From Gautieria morchelliformis (Eukaryota > Basidiomycota > Agaricomycetes > Gomphales > Gomphaceae): DNA of 64,000 nucleotides. A program made the translations under genes and the position numbers. Position 1 is the stretch's first letter; each line of letters opens with the position of its first letter. Of this stretch, positions 33,423-44,243 are shown piece by piece. Location of the stretch: assembly GCA_015179125.1 (NCBI GenBank), contig WHVA01000193.1, positions 1-64,000 on the forward strand. The letters run 5' to 3'. The notes under the pieces are model-generated. The model ran no database searches, was not told the DNA's origin, and saw only the letters and a list, made by a program, of their open reading frames with translations.

Positions 33423-34093
33423 ATGGCCCAGACACAGACACAAGCACGGGCTCTGGAGACAAAACCCCACCTTAGCCAATGGTACGTCCCGTCGCCCAGT
33501 CCCGCGTGTCTCGCACCGAACGCCGCTCGCTGGTCCCTAGACTCCACCCTCCCACCCCTCACATCCCCTACCGCCCTCCCGCCCCGCGGCTAGCCCTTCC
33601 CGCCCCCGCCCACCGGTCACGAGCTCATGAAGCTCTCTTCCCAACCTGTCCCTCCAAGGGCGACCCCTTCCCCCACGACCCACGCCTACCACGCCGTGGG
33701 GGGCTTCCCCACGGAGGACGCGCGCTACCCGTCCTAGATGTGTGCCCGGGGCGAGCTCCAGAAGAGTAGGCAGCTGGAGTGCGGCCGCGGCGCATGGCGC
33801 GGGACGTCCGCGTGGTTCGGCGTGCAGGAGCGCACGTTTTTCGGGGACGGGGACGGGGGCGGGGGCGGGGGCGGAGACAGGGCCGGCGCATGTTCAAAGG
33901 CGGGCGCGTCCACAATGACGCCGACGCCCCCAGACGTCGGGAGTTCTTCAAGACGGCGCCGGCACCGGAGTTCAGCGTCGCGGCCGAGCCTGAATGGCAT
34001 GTCGGCGGGCAGCGCGTGCGCGCGATTGGCGACGCGGGTCCCGGGGACGAGCCTCCGGCGAAGCGGCGCAGGGGGCTGGGGCTGGGGCTCTAG
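33423..34093 (+). pseudogene. Gene A, copy U3 (longest)
   Basis: Starts MAQTQTQARALETKPHLSQ. The HELMKL block (33625) is followed by ECGRGAWRGTSAWFGVQERT (33775-33835). A G-rich low-complexity run (33843-33880) shifts the frame. A frame open to the end then gives GGRVHNDADAPRRREFFKTA, WHVGGQRVRAIGDAGPGDEP and PAKRRRGLGLGL, stop TAG at 34091. A stop after ARYPS (about 33735) and the G-run prevent one continuous protein. Conserved residues shared with gene B (W-G-S-W-F, ERxFF, FFKxA) indicate a real protein family that I cannot name. Confidence 0.42.
33843..33880 (+). repeat. G-rich low-complexity run in gene A
   Basis: Six successive G4-G5 tracts separated by AC or C. It is able in principle to form a G-quadruplex and is the likely site of the frame change between gene A copies (shorter in U1 and U2). 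Confidence 0.6.
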
Positions 34094-34541
34094 CGTGCTC
34101 TCGCCTTCCTTAGTCATCCCGCAGTTCCAGGTGTTGATGTCCAAATTGGGCAGGATGTGATGCCAGCTGTCAGACCTGTCAGTTATAGACGTTGATTATG
34201 GCTAGAAAGGCGATGGACGAGGATCGGGCGGAGCTTTACATAATGTGCTTCCCTGTCACCGGCTCGCTTTTCCGAGGAAAGGAGTTGGGATTTTGACGGA
34301 AAGTCATCGAGTCGCAGGTTCCCGGTCTGCCTCCATTGCCAATGCTGGCCGTGTCAAACCCACACGCGCACATCCTGATCAATGCTACTTCTAACTAGTG
34401 TTTTGCAATCCCCGGCTCGGCTCACCCGGGCTTTACCCGATTTTTGTCAGGGCTCGTGAGTGGGCACATAATTTGAGTGCAACGCTGAACTGAAAATTCT
34501 GCATCCTTTGTGGCTAGTTGTATTCTAGCGCACCCAACTTC
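34094..34541. other. U3 tail between gene A and next gene B
   Basis: Non-coding tail conserved at 16440-16798 (U1), 27926-28314 (U2) and partly 47230-47400 (U4). Contains GTCGCAGGTTCCCGGTC, which recalls a tRNA T-arm, but no tRNA fold could be built around it. Confidence 0.4.
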
Positions 34542-35577
34542 ATGGCACCTCCCATTCGACAGTGTCTCCTCCCTTTTGCCCAACGCCCCTGGTCTCCTTA
34601 GACTCGGCCGCAGCCTTCACGCCCCTCACGTCCCCAATCGCACTCCCCGGGCCCTCCCCGCCCCTCCCACGAGCACGAGCTCATGAAGACGTTTTCTACC
34701 AAGCAGTGGCCCCCCCTTCCCGCGTGATCCGCACGCGGTTCGCCGCGGAGGGCACGCCGTGCCGGTGCGAGCCATGTGCGCGAGAGAGCTGGAGAGAAAT
34801 GTGCAGCTGGGGCGCATGGCGCGGGACATCCGCAGGGTTCCACGTGCAGGAGCGCGCATTTCTGAGGGTGGGGGGCGTGCGGGGCCTGAACGGGGCGTGG
34901 TTTGGAGGCGGGGACGGGGGACGCTGACAGGCGGGCGCGAAGACACCCCAGACTACGTGAGTACTTCAAGAGGGCTTGGCAAGGGAGTTTAGCGGGGCGG
35001 ACGATCGCGAGCGTTATGTCGACTAGGGGCGGGTACATGTGATTGACTTGGCGGTGGATCCTCGGTCAAGTGGCGCAGGGGTCTGGAGAGCGCTGCCCCC
35101 GCAGGTGACGTCGATGCGTCGCGGGCGCGTGGAGGTGAGCCATGTGTGGGCGTCGCCCCCACTGGGGCGGTCCGGCTCGCGGGGGCTTGGCACGGCTGTG
35201 GGCAACAGTACACCACCCCCGCCCGGCCCTGGCACGCTGCCACGTCGCATATCCACCCACCCCAGCACACACACGCCACCCGCCGACGACGAAAGCAACA
35301 ACCGCTCCCACATCATCTCCAGCGCCCCCAGTGTCTCACACGCGCCCGCACCTACCCCTTTCTCCACCCCGCCCGCACCCCACGTTGCACCTACAAGCTT
35401 CCCCGCCCCCACACTCGCCACATCGTCCGTCCCGCACCGCCGCAACGCCTTAACCCCGCGCGGCGGCGAAAATACATGCAACGCATCTGCGTGAACCCAC
35501 CACCCACCCCGCAGAAACGAAACAGTCTCCCGCCCAACGCGCAACCCCTGCCGCACGGCGGCACGAGCAAAAAGTGA
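34542..35577 (+). pseudogene. Gene B, copy U4
   Basis: ATGGCACC start (splice-donor-like GTACG lost). HELMKT-F block at 34675, then ARELERNVQLGRMARDIRR and, in another frame, a GAWRGTSAGFHVQERAFLRV core near 34815-34865, closer to gene A than the other gene B copies. The proline-rich tract (35190-35480) and basic end follow. Frames shift several times. Confidence 0.38.
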
Positions 35578-36033
35578 CACCCATAAGTCATTTTGTGAAC
35601 CGCTTGCTCGGCTGGCGTTGGACCAGGACTACGGGATGACTCATGAGTCGAGTGCCGGAGGCACAGCAGGCAGAAAACCGCATCCCGCGGTCGTCACGAT
35701 GGCTTCAAGAATCAGTTCAGGCTTGAAGACAGACACGCGGACACGCAGCGAGCATATCGCTTTTGGCATACCCGTGTATACTTATGCACATCGACACTGG
35801 ACGGTGCCTGCGTCGAGTTTAAATACACTCTGCTCGTGCGACTGGAATATCAGCGTCCATCATGTGGATCAGGTACATCGTGGTCTCCCTCAGTTTGAAC
35901 TCATTTAATGTGATGCCAGACTCCACCCAGGCCAAACATTGCTGATGTCCGTGTGCATTACAACATGGTCTGGCATACTTGCGCTTGGCAGGGTGTTTGA
36001 GGCAGTCATGGCCTTATGACCTTGGCACTATGG

Positions 36034-37627
36034 TGTCATGATTCATTTATTCTGCGAATCATCCCTCAACACACAGCGAATGGCCTCCTGAACCAGCAAA
36101 CGGCTTCCTGAACCAGCGAATATCTTGCCAAAATATTCATCGCCATACTGCTTTCGCATTCGCTATTCACATCATTCCTGCCAGGATGCCAGGTGTTGGG
36201 GCCCTCATCCATCATAGAACCCATCATCCGTTAAACTCCCACTCCATGACAGACCCACATGCTCAGGATGCATTCAGATAGTGTCAGTTGCAGCCTCCGT
36301 GCAGGTTGGACTCAATGGGACTCGTACCACTGCAGGGCAGGACGAATTAGCTTCGCTGAAGTTTTCACTACACAGTTGTCATGACCCATTCATTTCTTGT
36401 ATCCAGCTATCCCTGTTTTCCCTTTCACCACCACTCTTCCATGTTCGCTCGGCTTTGCTCCATTCACTCTTTGCTCCATTCACTATTCGCCACATTCGCC
36501 AAATGACCATTTGCTACTCGCATCATTCGCCAGTAGCCATGCCATCAAACACGATCGACATCCTTTACCTGGATTGATGGTTCATCCCTGGTCCTATCAT
36601 GAATCGCAAGGAGGTGCAGGCTGTCATGACTCATTTATTTCTTGTACCCAACTATCCCTGTTTACCCTTTCACCACTCTTCCATGTTCGCTCGTCTTCAC
36701 TCCATTCACTCCTCGCTCCACTCGCTATTCGCCCCATTCACCATATGACCATTTGCTACTCGCATCATTCACCAGCAGGCACGCCATCAAACACGATCGA
36801 CATCCTTTACCCGGATTGATGGTTCATCACTGGTCCCATCATCTTCTCAACTCAACCCCCTTTGGGTGTTCCTATGGCCAGAATGCATTCATGGGGCATC
36901 CTACCCATAGGTCATGTGGGATCAACCCAGCAGACGAAGAGTCCGTGCAGGGTGGTGTATATGCAGGTCCCAAGGCGTGTTTTCATCCATAGGGGCCTTC
37001 GCCCTCTTTCCTCTCCATCATTTCATGTTCGCACCCCTCTTCCATTCTATTGTATGTCTATTTCATCTATTATGTATCCTGACCGTGCACCCCTATCCAA
37101 CCCTGACTCCAGACTGCCTCTTTCCTATTTGCTAGCACCATATGAGCATTCAGTATAAGTAGTCTACATTCACATGTATATTCTCCAGTTTAATTATCAT
37201 ACGTCCATCTTGTGCAAACTTGACCTCGTTGTGATCATTGTCTTGAGCCTTCTCCTGTATATTTCTATCTTCGACCAGAAGAGGACTTAGGCATCACTGG
37301 TGAGTTCTCATACTTCATCTTTGTTACCTTAGCCTTTGAGTTATTTTCTGTGCTGTCAGTGAAGGGCTCCGAAGGAGTGCCTTCACCGGTGAAAGGATTG
37401 TCACTACTTAGACAACCTTTCTGTGACACCTTGCATGTTACATTGTCAAGTGCCACGGGCTATTTCGCTATGACTGTAGATCAGGGCGAATTCCTCTCGA
37501 GTAACCCTCTTACTTCTTAACCCTTACCTCTTTGGTACTGTTCGCTGGGCGATTCGCTAGATCGCACACGCTATTCGGGCATTCGCCACTAACATGCGAT
37601 ATTAACGCCCAAAATCCAATCTTGACA
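36034..37627. mobile_element. Solo LTR with TATGG target duplication
   Basis: 1594 bp with termini TGTCATGATTC...CAATCTTGACA (5-bp inverted TGTCA/TGACA), flanked by TATGG at 36029-36033 and 37628-37632. Comparison with U1 (8996-9040) shows the empty site. Inside, a block of about 245 bp is duplicated (36376-36600 and 36620-36835), each copy again beginning TGTCATGAC-CATT-ATTTC like the LTR start. The last 267 bp match the gypsy LTR at 2051-2325. No internal element sequence remains, so it arose by LTR-LTR recombination. Orientation is uncertain. Confidence 0.85.
36376..36835 (+). repeat. Tandem duplication inside the solo LTR
   Basis: Two diverged copies, about 245 bp apart, both starting TGTCATGACYCATT and containing CTTCCATGTTCGCTCG and ATCAAACACGATCGACATCC. 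Confidence 0.75.
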
Positions 37628-38407
37628 TATGGGCCTATGCATGGGCCGACTCAGCACAAGCCCAGGTGTGGGCGGGAGAGCCTTCCTCATCAAACTTCTC
37701 TTTGCACACTGTGACAGCACTCCACCAGAAAAACAAAGTATGTTTCCTCAATGATGGTGCTGTGTGGGCCAGACACTTTCATCGGATCAGGGAACTGGCA
37801 TTGGCAGTATATTTCTGTTGAACAGAGTATTATCACAGTTACCAACACCCATATCCTGGACCGTAGGATAGGCTGCCGCCTCTGATGAATGGTGACCATT
37901 ATTCTGGATGGTATTCTTGTGAATGTGGATGTTGGAATGTTAGTTGGCACTGATGCATCATGAGCCCTGATGTAAGATGGCCTGGGGCATAAGGATGTGA
38001 TGATGGTATGGTATGCCTCATAGCATTTACGAATAACATAAGTGAACATATCCTTCAGACCAGGTCAGGATCCTAGGCAGGAGCACGCACATGCGGCCCA
38101 CACAGTGCCTTTCTGTGTGCTCAGCCAAGCCCATCCCTCCACATTCCTCAAAAGGCAATTCTCCAATTGGCACACAGTGGACTGACTTACAGCATCAATG
38201 GATGAGCAGTACATTAATGAAGCAAACTAATGACAAATTACAAGCAAAAGCAAATTCAAAGCATGACAGCATACATGTATATGTATATATCTACTATTTT
38301 CACAACTTCTATGGTGACCGAGTGTAAAGTGCTGCAATAGATTGGAAAGGTGAGAACAGGATGGGTAATGTAAGTCGCTGCATCTTAATTGCTGTGGGGT
38401 TTGTATT
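37628..38407. other. U4 spacer after the solo LTR
   Basis: Homologous to 9025-9790 of U1 (contains the segment missing from U2/U3). No gene recognised. Confidence 0.45.
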
Positions 38408-39487
38408 GGAATTGCGGACTTTTAATCTTTTATGATTAACATATTAGGTTAATGCCTTTGACAAAGGATTCCTATTGCTTAGCGGCTGGGACCACTATAT
38501 CTGCCCTTTTCCTGTGTGCTGACTAAGCCTTCCAAGGCGTGTCCAGCACTGATGGATGATGGTCACGTTACCATGTCGACGAAGAAATGGTCTTGATCTA
38601 GAGGATAGCTGTCTCAAAAGGGTTTGCTTTTGAGATAGTTTAGAGTAAACAATAATAGTAGACTCTCAATGACAAATTGTAGAAAACTATCAAGATTTAA
38701 GTTTTGTAGCTATCAAACAAGACTACAGTGACTTCAGGGGGTGAAACAGTTGATTCTGGATGATTGATTCATACATTCGTGGTAGCTACTTATACTATAC
38801 TAGTGGTAACTACTAGTGTTCGAGATAGTGAGTTAATGGGTCGAAAAACTACGTATAACTAGAGGGGTGACTACTTATAGTCATAAAGCCATGGGAGTGA
38901 TGGGGATAGTGTCAGGGGTGTTAAGCTTTGGAATAGAGTCTTGTACCTACTATACAAGCCCCTGGCTACATGGTGTCAAGATAGTAGTCAGCTGGTCGTG
39001 TCATGGAGCTCAATAGAAAAATAGAAATCAAATTCCTCCTGTGTAGCATAAATGCTAGTCTTGGTGATGCGGCCGCTTTCTCTGTGCCTCTTCTATGGGG
39101 CAGCTGATTGAGCATATGTACTTGGAATGTCATTCTACAGTCACTCTGCGATGTCCGGTGCTCCTGCGCAGTCTGTGCTCCTCTGCGGTGTTTGGTGCCT
39201 GCACCTCCTCAGTGCCTGTGGCCTGGTGCCTGTCGACGTCATGGCCAATGCCATCAGTCGATAGGCGCCCTATCTCTGATCGGCCGCACATGGTCGATGC
39301 CCTTGTCCCTGTATCTTATCTGATCTACAGATAAGATAGCCGTTCGTGATGTCATGTGTCTGTCATCTGTATGTGTTGATATCTCTCGTGAGTGGTGTCC
39401 CTATTATTTTTAGTCGATTTTTCTTTTTCTTTTATTAGTTTCTTTGTATATATAGATCACTTAAAATAGAATAATTGTGTGTATCAC
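38408..39487. mobile_element. Unidentified 1.1-kb insertion in U4
   Basis: Unit sequence breaks after GGAATTGCGG and resumes at ATGCTATCCTTAAGCC; about 27 bp of unit sequence are missing at the junction. The insert ends ATATATAGATCACTT...GTATCACAACA, which resembles an LTR end, but no second LTR, TIR or target duplication was found. Contains GC-rich sequence near 39060-39310 without a recognisable protein. Confidence 0.45.
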
Positions 39488-39688
39488 AACAATGCTATCC
39501 TTAAGCCTTTGCCATTCTTCCAGATCCTAAGATAGAAGTCGTTTAAATGCGGCACCTTTACGTAATATGGGCGTTTATGGCACGTGATGCGCCAAATCCT
39601 TGTCTGGGAAATTTTTTTTTTTTTCTTAGTCAAGACAGCACCTGGGTGCAATGATACATCCAATAAGAGCAGTGACTATCAAATCAGT

Positions 39689-41785
39689 CTACATGAATGC
39701 TTTGTCAAGATTGGACATAATGTTTGGAGGTAAAGTACGATGGCCATGGTATTTCCGGTTTGCCCAGACAGCTTGCGCCCCATTCAACCCCTTTTTATAG
39801 GCATCTATAAATCTGGCTGACCTATTAGCATACCTGTTGAAAAGTTAGAATCAGCTAATAAGAAACAATTCTTACACACCTCTGAATCTGTACCAGGGGG
39901 ACATTGTCTAGACAGGCAACCATGTTTGCTTGCATCTCATCGATGTTGGTGGTGCATGTGCTGGATTGATAGCGTAATTTTGCTGCACCCCAGTATTGCT
40001 CAATGAAATTGAGTTCGCAATGAAATTTTGGGTAAAAATCACAAATATGCCCCCAGGAGGTGATATATTCTTCCAATTCGGACTTCTGTGAGGCAAAGTC
40101 TGGTTGGGTGAATAGAAGCTGCCGGCAACAGCAATCTGAGCGGCCAGCCTTGCACTTAAACCCTGCACATTGTGCAAGAAGTCCAGTTGCTGGCCAGAGA
40201 CCCTGCTCTTTTATTATGACATCCATGCCCTTGAACCAGCCTGGCATTGTGGGGTGATTCTCAGGGAAATAGAGAGGCTGGGGTGTTCCATCAGCAAATT
40301 TACCATCCCGCATCTTGGGGCCATCCTTTTCATGTGTCCATATTTCCCGTGGTGATTTGATCATCCTACAAGCAGAGAGTGCATCGGCAGCACGTTTCTG
40401 GTGGCTTGGAGCATTATCAAACATAAATAGCCCTGTCGCTGTGCCATTTGTTTTGGATTCAAATATATCCACTGCGCTCTCAACCTGTTTGAGTAAATCC
40501 TCTGCGGAAAAATAACCGTCTCGGTTCTTGCCAGCTTTGAAGACAATTTGGGCCTCACTGGACACATTTCAAAACATAAACCAGTTAAATGTAAAGGTAC
40601 TCACTCATTATCATCCTTTAAACGACCCCATTCAGTTGTAAGAAAGTCTGACACCATGAGAGATGGTCGTTCCCCTTTCCGCTCTGGCACTGCCTTCTCA
40701 CTTGAATGTATCCATTTCGTTTTTCAACGATCATTTGCATAAAATGTCGACTCCTCATGCATGACCCAAATGAGCCGGAACCGACCTCCAGGTACAGGGA
40801 ATCCATCAGGTGTGGTGAGCACATTGCCTAAATGGTCATATGTGACCATTCACTTTGTGTATTCTTCCCAGTGTGCCAGAAACCCACGACGATATGCCAC
40901 AACATCATCACGTTCATGGCCATCAATATACATCCCATTTTGTGTCCTTGAAAACCGCCAATCAAGTTTGTGCAACCACCGCTGTGCAGTTGAGAGGCTG
41001 ATTTTAGGTTTTTTGTCACCAAGTCGTTCCTGCATCTCTGGGGTTACCATATAATCAACAACATCTTGTGCTCATATGTAACCCTCCTTTGCAATTGACT
41101 GCATGTGTAGCTGAATTGCCTGGGACAAGTCTTCATCCTCCAGAACTGAACAAGTATGCTGACCATACCGATGCACTGACAGTTTGCCACTGGCCAGAAA
41201 CCGGTGGATCCAAGAATGCAAAGCTCGTGCATGTCGATTTCCTTTACCTGCTGCCCTGGCAGGGAGTAGGGATGCTTCGCACCATGAAAACGAGAGCTCA
41301 GGGTCAAGGTACAGGTTCAGAGAACCAACCATCGCGGTGAGTTGGCTCCGGAAGAACACACCTAGTTTCTTATCTTTACTAAGCACTGTGAGCTTTGATT
41401 GTGCTTGATGCAGTGTGGGGAAATCATGCCAGTTAAGGCTACCCAGTGCCCTGTCTGTGGCATTTGGCAAGCTCTCATCTTGTAAGTTTTGAAGCAGCTG
41501 CTGTATTTTTTATGCAGCGTCGTCTGCACTGTTTATCAACGAAGGTACATACTCGTCATCTGAATCCTCTGACTCCTCTGCAACCGTGACTGCGTTCTTT
41601 GGTGACTGTGTGGGAACCGTTGCTAATGAAAAGCCTCGTGAAAAAAGGATTAAAATCGCTTTAAAACCCTGTTTTCCCAGCTGATAGTAGCTAATACACG
41701 TGGCTATTGTTGGGAGAACTCTATTCAAATATCCCTTGAATTTCCTCTTATTTTTTCGCCATTTAACTTGGCTTCCCTGGCTCAA
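39689..41785 (-). pseudogene. IS630/Tc1-like DDE transposase
   Basis: Basidiomycete-type transposase. N-terminal part with LGSLNWHDFPTLHQAQ and ISLSTAQRWLHKLDWRF (helix-turn-helix), then GGRFRLIWVMHEESTF (the first catalytic Asp position reads Glu), MVSDFL, FKAGKNRDGYFSAEDLL, GLFMFDNAPSHQKRAADAL (second Asp), ADGTPQPLYFPENHPTMPG, a Cys-rich CRSDCCCRQLL-like block, and FHCELNFIEQYWGAAK (acidic third residue). The terminal exon encodes YANRSARFIDAYKKGLNGAQ. Introns: 40558-40604 and 39834-39879, both GT-AG. Broken by TAA at 41512-41510 and TGA at 41074-41072, 40852-40850 and 40726-40724, all in one frame. Confidence 0.85.
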
Positions 41786-41799
41786 AAACTCCTTATTCT

Positions 41800-43500
41800 G
41801 TCAGGCAGAGTTATGAACCCACGCACGTCCACAACTCTGCCACAGCCGCTCAGTTTCAAACTCCGACCGGAGCTTCCCACGAACCGTAAACTCGGAGTTG
41901 CAGGCACTCAAGCACCTACAACTCCGGTACCTTGGCTCACTCAAACTCAGCCACTGAGACTGAATGTGTCCTCTACCGCTTACACAAGCCTGTGCAATTC
42001 AAACCCAGCTGGCACATGACTTGCATCATAGCAACCATGGCTGTGCAAGGCTGCGTACAAAGTCACACAAAGATGTACAAAGCCAAAACTAGGGTGCAGG
42101 TTTGATAAAGCCTATTGGATGAATAGATCCTCCAAATGCAACGCTACGACACCAAATAGGCCCCTTGATGTCATAGCGGCTGTGTAGGGCTGTGCAGGGC
42201 AGTGCAAGGCTGTGAAAGGCTGTGTAAGGCTGTGCAAACCAGGGAAGGTGATTGGCTATCTATTTCCAATTTCTTTGCACAAACACGCCACAATAGTTAC
42301 GAGGGTGTGTTTCAGCAGTGCAAATATTTACTTATGACATCACTCACCTAATAGATAGAAGAACCCCATTTTATGTAATCCTGTGTATTTTACAATATAA
42401 AAGGAGGCCATTCTGACCTCCTATAATTATCATTCTAGCAATCTAACATCTTCTATCCATGTGACCTTGTGTGACTTGCATCTTACTAAGCTGCTAATCC
42501 CAGCTAGGGTTATTCACTTACTTTAGTGTCTAATTCATTGTTAAGTAGATACTTTTCTGCTTAGTCACCTAGACTAATCCTCCGGGTGTAATTCTACAGA
42601 GTGAGTCTGTCAATTGATAGTCTTGCCATTCGCACTCCAATACCCGAGACGATCTGATCAGTCGATTTTCCTGATTAGAGACTTTCACAAGTCACTTCTA
42701 AAACTCGTTCATCCCTCGTTTTATTGCTGTGCGCTGGTAGATTATCAGGGCAGTCCATTTATAAACTCGCCTGCTAAGTACATTCCTTTATATTTTGGAA
42801 TACGCTTGGACCCCGATAGTGTCCTTGAACCTACAGTCTTTTAGTTTATTGTTCAGTGCTGCTAAGAAATGCATTGCCTTCCATCCGTATTAACTTGGAC
42901 TAGTTTTTACGCGGATTGCAACCAAGGTACAAATATTAAATTATTTCCGGAGTTGTGCTGCAGCATTGTTTAATATTCTTTGAGTCTCGTAAACGACACG
43001 TTCTGATAGATTGAAGTGTTAGCAATAACACCAAAGTCTTGAAGGGTTCCAAAATAGTGATCTTGGACGCGCGGATTTGAGATTGTGGACCCTAGAAGCT
43101 TTATTTTTAGATTTTCGTCCCATCTTGTGGCTCAGGTTGTTCAAATATAACTATCTTGAGAAGCGGAGGGGTAGGAAGGGCCTAGTAGTGGTAGTGCGGT
43201 AGTGCATTGTTTTTTCTTCGACCTCCGAAGCTGACAAATGTATCACGTGATCATTCACGTGACCGCCAAATTCTGCGGTCCAAATATCAAAATTGCGTGG
43301 AATCACTCTAGGATATCAAAAACATAATTTGGAAAATTTTTTGTGTCACACTTTGAACATGATATTTCTCCTCCAGTAATGTAGATACTTCCCAAGTCTC
43401 TCCTAGAAATTGTAGCTATGCATAACCCAAATGGAATCTAGGAAGCAGTTTGGCAAAAAGTTTCTGCCTTCGAGAGTTATTGAGCTCACCGTTGGATGGT
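41800..43500. other. Non-coding right part of the IS630/Tc1-like element
   Basis: No protein recognised. It contains a 9-bp stem hairpin GGCAGAGTT...AACTCTGCC (41803-41842), a degenerate GGCTGTGCAA minisatellite (42182-42240), and a TATAAAAG box with a GGAGG...CCTCC hairpin (42396-42421) that looks like a polymerase II promoter, possibly of a nested LTR. Confidence 0.4.
42182..42240 (+). repeat. 10-bp minisatellite
   Basis: Five to six tandem GGCTGTGnAA-type units. Confidence 0.6.
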
Positions 43501-43553
43501 CCTGAGCTTACGTAAAGGTGCCGCATTTAAATGACTTCTATCTTACCAAGCCA

Positions 43554-44231
43554 TTAATAAGTGCCTGATGGAGACTCAAACCACTCAGTGGACACAACAA
43601 CAGGCCCTGCCAGTTCTACATCTCCAGAATATCCAGTTGCCCAAAGGAACTCCTCTAACTCTATCCCAGATAACCTAACAGCCTCTTCTGACTGCTGGCT
43701 TTCCTGATCAGCTACATCATTTTGCAAAGTCTCAGCACTAAAAGCCTGTGGGTTCTCAAATTCAGCCACTATGGCATTGTGAACACTTTGTCTGACCGCT
43801 TGGATGGTAGAGAATAAAAGAGTGGATCATGAGGGGGTGTTAAGTTGAGAGTGTCTCTCTCTGAGAGCTAGGTGAAAATGGCAGATGATAATTGCTGAAA
43901 AGCTGTATGTGCACTGTTAGTACAATCACAGGTCTTTCTCAATGAAAATACACCTGTTCTGAAGAGGGGGTAAGATGTCACAAAGGCTTGGCTTTATACA
44001 ACTAAGGAACTGAAATTAGCCATTTTTATTATCAAGAATGTCTTATGTACCCTCAATGCCTGAAATGTAAAAGAAGACAGAGTAAGCTCTCAAAGCTTAA
44101 CACATTTATAGGTAACAAGACCTTAGATATGATAGTATTAGCTACAGTAATGGTAAGCACAAATATGAGTATGAATCAGAGATATGAAATATCATAGGAA
44201 TAATTCCATACCCATATCTGACAAAGCCTTA
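43554..44231 (-). pseudogene. DUF6533-like membrane protein, copy U4, 3' exons
   Basis: C-terminal exon with AEFENPQAFSAETLQNDVAD and IELEEFLWATGYSGDVELAG, then the preceding intron and helix region up to the LINE insertion at 44244. An upstream exon equivalent continues at 46526. The 5' end is deleted (see 46526-47035). Confidence 0.6.
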
Positions 44232-44243
44232 TCTGAGATTAGT

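Larger units (their letters stand above)
28271..34500 (+). repeat. Macrorepeat unit U3
   Basis: Complete 6.2-kb unit directly following U2 without intervening sequence. It is closest to U2. It has the longest gene A and the best-preserved DUF6533-like gene. Confidence 0.88.
39530..43543 (-). mobile_element. IS630/Tc1-like transposon with 36-bp TIRs
   Basis: 4014 bp. Ends start AGATAGAAGTC and share 36 bp of perfect inverted repeat except one base (position 12). The dinucleotide TA is duplicated on each side (39528-39529 and 43544-43545); U2 and U3 show the empty site CCTACC. The transposase is on the minus strand (39689 to about 41785). The right 1.7 kb is non-coding, which makes the element long for this superfamily and suggests extra inserted sequence. 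Confidence 0.9.

Noticed and set aside
34300..34330. tRNA T-arm-like GTCGCAGGTTCCCGGTC in unit tails
   Set aside because: No acceptor stem, D-arm or anticodon arm can be paired around it in any unit.
42050..42900. Solo LTR within the IS630 element
   Set aside because: A TATA box and leader-like sequence exist but no TG...CA termini with a target duplication could be found.
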